From an uncultured Bacteroidia bacterium (lineage in GTDB: Bacteria; Bacteroidota; Bacteroidia; Bacteroidales; F082), in contig CADCIH010000009.1 in the NCBI GenBank assembly GCA_902801465.1, positions 94,314 to 158,313 of the forward strand: a stretch of DNA of 64,000 nt, in the 5' to 3' direction. The notes under the pieces were generated by a model. That model was not told the DNA's origin. It worked only from the letters and a program-made list of their open reading frames with translations, and ran no database searches. Shown here one piece after another: positions 57,560 through 64,000 of this stretch. The position numbers and the translations under genes were made by a program. Numbering within the stretch: position 1 is the stretch's first letter; each line of letters starts with the position of its first letter.

Positions 57560-58464
57560 AAAGCTTCAGCGCACACGGAAAACTGCTGCTTACCGGCGAA
57601 TATCTGGTGTTGCATGGCGCCACTGCCCTGGCCCTGCCTACCAAGTTGGGACAATCGATGGCCGTCGAGACAACGCTCTCGCCGTCTCTTCAATGGAACG
57701 CCTCCACACCTTCGGGTCACTGGTTCTCCGCCACCATCCATCCGGAAACGCTTGAGGCCATCACTACCGACGATCCCGGCAAAGCCGCCAAGCTCTGCCA
57801 GATACTTAAAGCTGTCCGAAAACTCAACCCCTCAGCATTCCAACAAGGCCTCCGCTTTGAGACCCATCTTGAGTTCAATACCGATTGGGGCCTGGGAAGC
57901 AGCTCCACACTGCTCAGCCTGCTTTCACAATGGGCCAAGGTGAATCCATACGAACTCCTTAAGATGACCATGGGAGGCTCGGGCTACGACATCGCCTGTG
58001 CCACCGCATCCTCGGCAATACATTACCGTCTCGATAAAGACCAACCTCTGGTGCAACCTGCGGCGTTCAATCCTCCGTTTGTCGATCGTCTGTTTTTCGT
58101 TTACCAAGGCAAAAAACAACATTCCTCCGATGAAGTGAAAGCCTTCAACCGACATTGGGCTGAAGCCGACCTCTCATCGGAACTCCAAACGATTTCGGAA
58201 CTGAGCATGGCCTTGCCTTCCGTGACCTATTTCGAGGATTTCTGCACCTTGCTCCAAGTTCACGAGAACATCCTTTCCCATTGCCTCGACCGCAAACCTG
58301 TCAAAACACAGTTTCCCGACTTTGAAGGCTCAATGAAGTCGCTCGGTGCCTGGGGCGGCGATTTCCTGCTGGCCGCTACCGAGTTGCCTTTTGAGGAAGT
58401 ATGTAATTACTTTAAAACCAAAGGTTTGACAACCATTTTCAAATACCAAGACCTGATCCTATGA
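57556..58464 (+). CDS. GYDIA family GHMP kinase, probable phosphomevalonate kinase
   Basis: This 302-residue protein has the GHMP-kinase fold: HGKLLLTGEYLVLHGATALA at the start, the ATP loop DWGLGSSSTLLSLLSQW, and GGSGYDIACATASSAIHY, which names the family. The C-terminal GHMP motif is LGAWGGDFLLA. It lies between HMG-CoA reductase and diphosphomevalonate decarboxylase with 4-nt overlaps on both sides. Since mevalonate kinase is a separate gene downstream, phosphorylation of phosphomevalonate is the step left for it. That function is inferred from context. Confidence 0.85.
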   Translation: MKSFSAHGKLLLTGEYLVLHGATALALPTKLGQSMAVETTLSPSLQWNASTPSGHWFSATIHPETLEAITTDDPGKAAKLCQILKAVRKLNPSAFQQGLRFETHLEFNTDWGLGSSSTLLSLLSQWAKVNPYELLKMTMGGSGYDIACATASSAIHYRLDKDQPLVQPAAFNPPFVDRLFFVYQGKKQHSSDEVKAFNRHWAEADLSSELQTISELSMALPSVTYFEDFCTLLQVHENILSHCLDRKPVKTQFPDFEGSMKSLGAWGGDFLLAATELPFEEVCNYFKTKGLTTIFKYQDLIL

Positions 58465-59501
58465 ACGAAACGAACCTACACGGCGGAGTCAAATGGCAGA
58501 GTCCCTCCAACATCGCCCTCGTGAAATATTGGGGGAAGTCTCCCAAAGGGGTGCAGATTCCGCAAAATCCCTCCATCAGCCTCACGCTGAGCCAATGCCG
58601 TACCGAGACCTCGGTGTTCTACGAGGAGTCGGACCGTTTTGGCCTCCACTTCCGCTTTGATGGAAAGGAAAACCCTGAGTTTCAAACCAAAATCGCTGAC
58701 TTCTTGAAAAGCCAGATGCCGCGTTTTTCTTTCCTTAACAAGATGGACCTCCACATCGAATCGCATAACTCGTTCCCGCATTCGTCGGGCATCGCCTCCT
58801 CGGCCTCCTCGATGAGCGCCTTGGTGCTGTGTCTACTCGACATCGAGAGGATGGTAACCGGTGCCTCTGGCATCGACATGAAGGAAGCCTCCCGCATTGC
58901 CCGTCTGGCCTCGGGTAGCGCCTGTCGCTCGGTGTTTCCCAAATCGTCCTTGTGGGGTCTTACTGAAGCTTTTGCTGGAAGCTCTGACGAATATGCAGTG
59001 TCGCTTGAGAATGAGATACACCCTGTCTTCAAGACCTTACACGACAGCATCCTCATCGTGAGCGACGCCAAAAAAGCGGTCTCAAGCCGCGCAGGCCATG
59101 CCCTGATGGACACCAACCCATACGCCACCACTCGGTATACCGTGGCCAACCGTAACATCGCCGACCTGAGTGCCGCCCTTAGATCGGGCGACCTGGAGGC
59201 TTTCATAAAGATTACCGAGTCGGAAGCCATGCAACTTCACGCCTTGATGATGTGCTCCAACCCGTCGTTTATCCTGATGAAACCCAACACTTTGCGCATT
59301 GTCAATACGCTTTATGAGTTCCGCCGTGAGACGGATATCCCTGTGTGTTTCACCCTCGACGCGGGTCCCAACGTGCACCTTCTTTATCCCGACCAACACG
59401 CCGAGATGGTGGAGCGTTTCATCATGGACGAACTGGAACGCTATTGCCACGAGGGTCGGTGGATTCCCGACCAGGTGGGTGACGGACCTTCAAGATGCTG
59501 A
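58461..59501 (+). CDS. mvaD: Diphosphomevalonate decarboxylase
   Basis: The 346-residue enzyme converts mevalonate diphosphate to isopentenyl diphosphate with ATP. The family signatures are present: NIALVKYWGKSPKGVQIPQN near the start, ESHNSFPHSSGIASSASSMS (ATP loop), ARLASGSACRSVFP, and the catalytic Asp region FTLDAGPNVHLLY. It overlaps the GYDIA kinase by 4 nt and is 3 nt from mevalonate kinase. Confidence 0.95.
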   Translation: MNETNLHGGVKWQSPSNIALVKYWGKSPKGVQIPQNPSISLTLSQCRTETSVFYEESDRFGLHFRFDGKENPEFQTKIADFLKSQMPRFSFLNKMDLHIESHNSFPHSSGIASSASSMSALVLCLLDIERMVTGASGIDMKEASRIARLASGSACRSVFPKSSLWGLTEAFAGSSDEYAVSLENEIHPVFKTLHDSILIVSDAKKAVSSRAGHALMDTNPYATTRYTVANRNIADLSAALRSGDLEAFIKITESEAMQLHALMMCSNPSFILMKPNTLRIVNTLYEFRRETDIPVCFTLDAGPNVHLLYPDQHAEMVERFIMDELERYCHEGRWIPDQVGDGPSRC

Positions 59502-59504
59502 ACC

Positions 59505-60392
59505 ATGAGCGAGCGGATTTACCATAGCAAAGTCATCCTCTTCGGCGAGTATTCCATGATATTCGACGCCACCGCCTTGATGGTGCCGCTGAACCGTTTC
59601 TCAGCCCAGTGGCGCAACGCTTCGCACCTGTCGCCCGAAGCTGCCGCTTCCAATGCCAGCTTGAAACGTTTTGCCGACTACCTCTCCTCACTCGATGAGG
59701 CCAAGAACATCCTTGACATTCAGAGGTTTGACCACGAACTGAACCACAACCTCTTCCTCGACTCCGACGTGCCCTCAGGCTATGGTCTCGGTAGCTCAGG
59801 GGTGCTGGTTGCCGCCGTTTATGACCGCTATGCGCCATGCAAATCCGATGATCTTTTGCAGTTGAAGACCCTCTTCGGCAAAATGGAGAGCTTCTTCCAT
59901 GGCAGCAGTTCAGGCATCGACCCCCTGCAATGCTATATCGGAAAGCCTTTCCGCATCAGCGCCGAAGGGGTGACTCTGCTCCCCGACGACTTCATCCCTG
60001 ACGATATTCATGTGTTTCTTGCCGATACCGGCAAAAAAAGCAATACCAAGCCCTTGGTGCAATACTTCAAAACCAAACGCGAGGATCCGAGCTATCTGGT
60101 TGGTTTCCAAACCAATTACGTTCCATGCGTCACTGCCTGCATCGAGCATCTGATCCAAGGGGAGAAGGCGGCATTCTTCGCCTCGCTTCGCCAGCTTACC
60201 CAAGGCCAACTGAAGTTCCTCCGCCCGATGATTACCGACAACAGCATCGACCTCTTTCTCGAGCAGCCCGACTTCAACCTCGGTTTCAAGATCTCCGGCT
60301 CGGGTGGTGGCGGCTATGTGTTGGGCTTTACCGATGACATTAATAAAACCAAGGCCTTCATGGAAGGCTATGACATCATTTGGGTATCATGA
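59505..60392 (+). CDS. mvk: Mevalonate kinase
   Basis: The 295-residue GHMP kinase has KVILFGEYSMIFDATALMVP, the ATP loop DVPSGYGLGSSGVLVAAVYD, FFHGSSSGIDPLQCYIGKP with the catalytic Asp, and KISGSGGGGYVLGF at the C-terminal motif. It phosphorylates mevalonate. Together with the preceding three genes it completes the route from HMG-CoA to isopentenyl diphosphate; HMG-CoA synthase and the isomerase are outside the window. Confidence 0.9.
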   Translation: MSERIYHSKVILFGEYSMIFDATALMVPLNRFSAQWRNASHLSPEAAASNASLKRFADYLSSLDEAKNILDIQRFDHELNHNLFLDSDVPSGYGLGSSGVLVAAVYDRYAPCKSDDLLQLKTLFGKMESFFHGSSSGIDPLQCYIGKPFRISAEGVTLLPDDFIPDDIHVFLADTGKKSNTKPLVQYFKTKREDPSYLVGFQTNYVPCVTACIEHLIQGEKAAFFASLRQLTQGQLKFLRPMITDNSIDLFLEQPDFNLGFKISGSGGGGYVLGFTDDINKTKAFMEGYDIIWVS

Positions 60393-60925
60393 GTTGGATT
60401 CGCAACATAGAACAACGCATCGAGAAGCTGCTGATTACGGTCATCGACTTCTTCTATCCGCCCTTTAGGAAGCTGATGCCTTTGGATCTGTTTCGTTACG
60501 GATGCTGCGGGGGACTGAATTTAGCCCTTGAATGGGTGTTATATTACATTTTCTATCACTATGTGTTCCACGCAGAGGTGTTCGACTTGGGTTTCGTTGC
60601 CTTCACCCCCCATATCGCCGCCTTTGTGTTCAAGTTCCCCATCACATTTCTAACAGGCTTTTGGATGGCACGGCATATCAGTTTCAGAGGTTCAACACTA
60701 CGGGGAAGGACCCAGATAGTCCGCTACCTACTGGTGACCTTGGGCAACATTCTTATCAATTATCTAGGCCTGAAACTCTTTGTCGAAGTCTTCCAATGGT
60801 GGCCGACGGTATCTTATGTGATTATTTCTATTATCTGTGTGACTTTCAGTTATTTAACTAATAAATACTTCTCTTTCAAGAAAAACAAAGCGAACGATGG
60901 ATACTCTTCAGTTGATCAAGAATAA
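60389..60925 (+). CDS. GtrA family membrane protein
   Basis: The 178-residue protein has four membrane helices and the GtrA pattern ([46 protein letters not shown] at the end). GtrA proteins help move lipid-linked sugars across the membrane in O-antigen or polysaccharide modification. The ATG at 60389 overlaps the mevalonate kinase stop (ATGA). Its tail overlaps the rfaE2 start by 29 nt. Placement after isoprenoid genes fits a link to polyprenyl-phosphate carriers. Confidence 0.85.
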   Translation: MSWIRNIEQRIEKLLITVIDFFYPPFRKLMPLDLFRYGCCGGLNLALEWVLYYIFYHYVFHAEVFDLGFVAFTPHIAAFVFKFPITFLTGFWMARHISFRGSTLRGRTQIVRYLLVTLGNILINYLGLKLFVEVFQWWPTVSYVIISIICVTFSYLTNKYFSFKKNKANDGYSSVDQE

Positions 60926-61379
60926 GATATATTCTTCCGTTTTCCGTTCTCCGTTTTCCGTTTTCCATGCCCAAGGCTCGAAAGTGGTCTTCACCAATGG
61001 CTGTTTCGACATCCTGCACCGTGGTCATGTGGAGTATTTGGCGAAAGCTGCGGACATGGGTGACGTGTTGGTGGTGGGATTGAATACCGATGCATCGGTC
61101 AGGCGCTTGAAAGGGGAGAGCCGACCCGTCAATAATCAAGAGGCCCGGGCCCTGGTGCTGGCTTCGTTGAGCTTTGTGGATGCCGTTGTTTTGTTTGACG
61201 AGGACACTCCATACGAGTTAATCAAGGCCGTTCGTCCCGATGTCCTGGTGAAAGGCGCCGACTACAAACCTGAAGAAATTGTCGGTTACGACATCGTGAC
61301 TTCTTACGGCGGCAAAGTGGAGGTGGTCGATTTAGTGGAAGGTTACTCCACAACCCAACTTTTATCTCTTATCTCTTAA
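60897..61379 (+). CDS. rfaE2: D-glycero-beta-D-manno-heptose 1-phosphate adenylyltransferase, N-terminus partly repeat-derived
   Basis: The 160-residue nucleotidyltransferase activates heptose for lipopolysaccharide core synthesis. Motifs are [19 protein letters not shown] (HxGH), [33 protein letters not shown] and a C-terminal YSTTQLL. In relatives the residues before VVFTNGCF form a conserved helix segment. Here residues about 13-24 ([11 protein letters not shown]) are encoded by a heptad repeat, replacing that segment. The start ATG lies inside gtrA, and a later start would remove the repeat but no good ATG with proper context is seen before the motif. Confidence 0.92.
   Translation: MDTLQLIKNKIYSSVFRSPFSVFHAQGSKVVFTNGCFDILHRGHVEYLAKAADMGDVLVVGLNTDASVRRLKGESRPVNNQEARALVLASLSFVDAVVLFDEDTPYELIKAVRPDVLVKGADYKPEEIVGYDIVTSYGGKVEVVDLVEGYSTTQLLSLIS
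60935..60966. repeat. Heptad repeat, copy 7 (in frame inside rfaE2, single arm)
   Basis: Units of TTTTCCG/TTCTCCG type over 32 nt, read through as FRSPFSVF. No complementary arm follows. Confidence 0.85.
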
Positions 61380-61389
61380 CTTTTATCTT

Positions 61390-63495
61390 TCAACCGATCT
61401 GACTCCAGTCGAAAGTCTGCGCGAACAACTCCTTGTAATGCTCGCGGAGCATCCAGTTCTCGGGCTTGATCAATTTGGGATCGTCGTTCAAGATGCGGAT
61501 GGCGGCCTCGCGTACCTGGGGTATCAGCGCCCCATCCTTCTGCAAGTCGCCGATGAGCATCTCGATTTGGCCTGATTGACGTAATCCGCCGGTCTCGCCG
61601 GGACCGCGCAACTGCAAGTCGACCTCGGCAATCTGGAACCCGTCGCTGGTCGAACACATGGTCTTCATGCGGGTCTTGCCATCGTCGGTAAGCTTGTGGT
61701 CGGTTACCAAAATGCAATACGACTGGTCGGCACCACGACCCACACGGCCACGCAATTGGTGCAGTTGCGACAAGCCGAAACGGTTGGCGTTCTCGATGAT
61801 CATGACGCTGGCGTTGGGCACGTTAACCCCGACCTCGATCACCGTGGTGGCCACCATGATCTGGGTGTTTCGGGTGATGAAACGTTGCATCTCGAAATCC
61901 TTGTCCTCGGGCTTCAGCTGGCCGTGGCACACGGATATTTTATACTCGGGCTCAGGGAAGTCCCTCAACAGCGCCTCGTAGCCTTCCTGCAAGGCGATCA
62001 TGTCGGTTTTCTCCGATTCCTTGATCAAGGGATAAACCACGTAAATTTGCCTTCCCTTGGCAATCTGCTGTTTCATGAACATGACAATACGGTAACGGTC
62101 GTCGTCATACACATGATAGGTCTCCACGGGTTTGCGACCTGGTGGCAACTCGTCGATTTTCGACACGTCGAGGTCGCCATATTGGGTCATGGCCAGGGTG
62201 CGGGGGATAGGGGTGGCTGTCATCACCAGCATGTGGGGAGGCCGTTCTGTCTTCTCCCAGAACTTGGAGCGTTGGGCTACCCCGAAGCGGTGTTGCTCGT
62301 CGATGATGGCCAACCCCAGGTTCTTGAAAATCACATTATCCTCGATCAGGGCATGTGTGCCCACGATGATCTGCAAACTTCCGTCCTCCAAGCCTTCGTG
62401 GATCTCACGGCGTTCTTTTGTCTTAGTGGAGCCGGTAAGCAAGGCAAACTTCACGGGCATGTCCTTGAGCTGTTCCTTTAGGGTGGCGTAATGCTGTTGT
62501 GCCAGAATCTCAGTAGGTGCCATCATGCAGGCCTGATATCCGTTGTCCAACGCCAACAGCATCACCATCAGGGCCACGATGGTCTTGCCACTGCCCACAT
62601 CGCCTTGCAACAGACGGTTCATCTGATGTCCGCTGCCCATGTCGATGCGGATTTCCCTAATCACTCGTTTTTGGGCATTGGTTAAAGGGAAGGGGAGGTG
62701 CTCCCTGTAAAACGTATTGAAAAAATCGCCTACTTGCCCGAACACATATCCCCTGTTGAGGCTCTCGCGACGCTTCTTGGCCCTTAATAGCTTAAGTTGG
62801 AAGAAGAGATGCTCCTCGTATTTGAGCCTCCGGGTGGCTTGTTGTATCTCGACCGTATTGGCGGGAATATGGATCTGGTAGTAGGCGAATTTTCTAGGAA
62901 TGAGTTGCTCCTGCCGAAGCAAGTCGCTGGGCAGGGTTTCTGGAATGAAGTCCATCACCTGTTGAAGAATTTGGCGCTGTATCTTGGCTATCTGACGCGT
63001 GCCGAGGCCGTGGTCCTTCATCTTCTCGGTAGTGTTGTACACCCCTTGCAAGCCCTCGCCAATCAAAGGGTCATTAGGGTTATATTCTTCTATTTCGGGA
63101 TGAACGAAGTTGAAGTTATGGTTGAACTCGCTGGCTTTGCCGAACAACACGTATTTCTTGCCGGGTTTGAAGCGGTCTTTGATCCATCTCAGACCTTTGA
63201 AGAACACGATTTCTATGGACCCGGTCTCGTCGGTGAACCTGGCGGTGGCTCTTGTGGCCCTTGGCGCACCTATGAGTTGTACCTGGCTGATGGTCCCGAT
63301 GAGTTGGTAATACACCAGGTCATCGTTCACCTGTGCCACCTTGTGGATCTGGCTCTTGTCGATATACCTGAAGGGGAACTGGTTGAGCATGTCCATGTAG
63401 GTGAACACCTTGAGCTCTTTGCCCAGGATCTCCGCCTTCTTTGGCCCGACGCCCTTCAGGTAGCTGATATTCGTTTGCAGCAGGTTATATTCCAT
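61390..63495 (-). CDS. recG: ATP-dependent DNA helicase RecG
   Basis: The 701-residue helicase regresses stalled forks and branch-migrates junctions. An N-terminal wedge/OB domain (about 1-230, VAQVNDDLVYYQLIGTISQV) precedes the helicase core: Walker A LLQGDVGSGKTIVALM, a DEQH box in LAIIDEQHRFGV, TATPIPRTLAMTQYGDLDVS and HQLRGRVGRGADQSYC near the end. Length is normal for Bacteroidota. It is convergent with rfaE2 and its start overlaps the upstream membrane protein gene by 11 nt. Confidence 0.97.
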   Translation of the reverse strand: MEYNLLQTNISYLKGVGPKKAEILGKELKVFTYMDMLNQFPFRYIDKSQIHKVAQVNDDLVYYQLIGTISQVQLIGAPRATRATARFTDETGSIEIVFFKGLRWIKDRFKPGKKYVLFGKASEFNHNFNFVHPEIEEYNPNDPLIGEGLQGVYNTTEKMKDHGLGTRQIAKIQRQILQQVMDFIPETLPSDLLRQEQLIPRKFAYYQIHIPANTVEIQQATRRLKYEEHLFFQLKLLRAKKRRESLNRGYVFGQVGDFFNTFYREHLPFPLTNAQKRVIREIRIDMGSGHQMNRLLQGDVGSGKTIVALMVMLLALDNGYQACMMAPTEILAQQHYATLKEQLKDMPVKFALLTGSTKTKERREIHEGLEDGSLQIIVGTHALIEDNVIFKNLGLAIIDEQHRFGVAQRSKFWEKTERPPHMLVMTATPIPRTLAMTQYGDLDVSKIDELPPGRKPVETYHVYDDDRYRIVMFMKQQIAKGRQIYVVYPLIKESEKTDMIALQEGYEALLRDFPEPEYKISVCHGQLKPEDKDFEMQRFITRNTQIMVATTVIEVGVNVPNASVMIIENANRFGLSQLHQLRGRVGRGADQSYCILVTDHKLTDDGKTRMKTMCSTSDGFQIAEVDLQLRGPGETGGLRQSGQIEMLIGDLQKDGALIPQVREAAIRILNDDPKLIKPENWMLREHYKELFAQTFDWSQIG

Positions 63496-64000
63496 CTCTT
63501 CGCCATACGCTGTTTTTTTCTATCGTATTTTTCTCCCGAATATCGTCGAGCGCATTGTAGCTGCCAATGGTGCTGCCGCCAGAAGAGCTCGACGTGGAGT
63601 ACTTGGTAAACAATTGATCCAGGCCGAGAAAACTACCCACCTTGCCGAAGGTATAAACAATCACCACCAGTAACACAATGTCAATAACGACGGCCAGTAC
63701 CATGGATACGGCCATGGATTGACGCACGGCAGTAACCAGTACTAACAAGGCGACCATAGCCGATGGAATGCTCATCAGTACAGTGGAGGGTGTAACTTTA
63801 GCCTTGAGCCAGATGGTAAGCAGGTAAAGAATCGGCAGACCTAGGAATACCATTGTCGCCCAGAGGTTAAGTTGCCAGAATCGGATCATCAGGAAAGCAA
63901 TCCCATATGCCATGCCCATGACGATCACAAGCATGTTGAACTGTCCCACCCTTATCTTTTCGCCTTTTTTCAAGGGCTTGGGGCGGCAGACCAAGGTGAG
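63485..64000 (-). CDS. C-terminal part of an unidentified membrane protein (runs off the right edge)
   Basis: About 170 residues are visible, open to the window end. There are four or so hydrophobic helices (for example FNMLVIVMGMAYGIAFLM, MVFLGLPILYLLTIWL, VLAVVIDIVLLVVIVYTFG) and a hydrophilic tail with a Ser-rich patch (STSSSSGGSTIG). I do not recognise the family. It overlaps recG by 11 nt, so the two are likely cotranscribed. Confidence 0.6.
   Translation of the reverse strand, partial: LTLVCRPKPLKKGEKIRVGQFNMLVIVMGMAYGIAFLMIRFWQLNLWATMVFLGLPILYLLTIWLKAKVTPSTVLMSIPSAMVALLVLVTAVRQSMAVSMVLAVVIDIVLLVVIVYTFGKVGSFLGLDQLFTKYSTSSSSGGSTIGSYNALDDIREKNTIEKNSVWRRDGI

Noticed and set aside
1-64000. 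tRNA, rRNA or known riboswitch genes
   Set aside because: Intergenic spaces were read on both strands and no cloverleaf, rRNA segment or recognisable riboswitch core was found.

Overview
The window looks like a chromosomal segment of a member of the phylum Bacteroidota, most likely a Bacteroidales-type organism. Four lines of evidence support this. Many promoters carry the Bacteroidota -7 element TAnnTTTG, several as divergent pairs. Three secreted proteins end in a type IX secretion (T9SS) sorting domain. Several families are typical of the phylum (DUF4270, IPExxxVDY, DUF4919, DUF5618, GldG, a viroplasmin-type RNase H, and the order acpP-fabF-rnc). The left edge also holds the start of a GH97 glucosidase. 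No rRNA, tRNA, CRISPR array, transposase or phage gene was seen.

Layout. 0-4.5 kb: GH97 start, tatA, then leftward pheS, a cyclophilin, a DUF4270 lipoprotein and a shortened glycogen-synthase-like protein. 4.6-8.1 kb: meaB, a REP/MITE-like hairpin array, an orphan HigA-type regulator and glnA. 8.2-11.8 kb: a leftward block acpP, fabF, rnc, IPExxxVDY and a membrane LytTR protein. 11.9-16.9 kb: polA, a THUMP-like methyltransferase and an RluB-type pseudouridine synthase. 16.9-24.7 kb: a candidate small RNA, an SBF-type transporter, TatD, a DUF5060/GH5-like hydrolase, an L,D-transpeptidase, a zinc-ribbon protein, RNase H, PfkA and DUF4919. 24.7-28.5 kb: hairpin repeats, aspS and a Big_5 lipoprotein. 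28.7-42.8 kb: two giant tandem paralogous T9SS adhesins built from gingipain/HagA-type Cleaved_Adhesin domains. 42.9-51.1 kb: ade, an RlmI-like methyltransferase, DUF5618, a T9SS-exported nuclease/phosphatase, a lipoprotein, map and dnaG. 51.1-55.2 kb: a natural GldF-GldG fusion, DUF4340 and rlmH. 55.2-61.4 kb: a tandem hairpin repeat, a GIN-domain lipoprotein, then a tight operon of HMG-CoA reductase, GYDIA kinase, diphosphomevalonate decarboxylase, mevalonate kinase, GtrA and RfaE2. 61.4-64 kb: recG and the C-terminal end of a membrane protein.

Two observations stand out. First, a family of palindromic elements is built from stop-free 7-bp units (GGAAAAC-type and GTGGAAA-type). They lie between genes, abut stop codons, and are inserted in frame into polA, the RNase H gene, rfaE2 and the tail of tatA. 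In polA the insertion sits where the first proofreading-exonuclease motif should be. Second, both giant adhesins lose their reading frame by the same shift at the same point, which is the end of an exact 100-bp repeat they share. This is either an assembly artefact or a recombination junction. The rest is mostly conserved housekeeping sequence.
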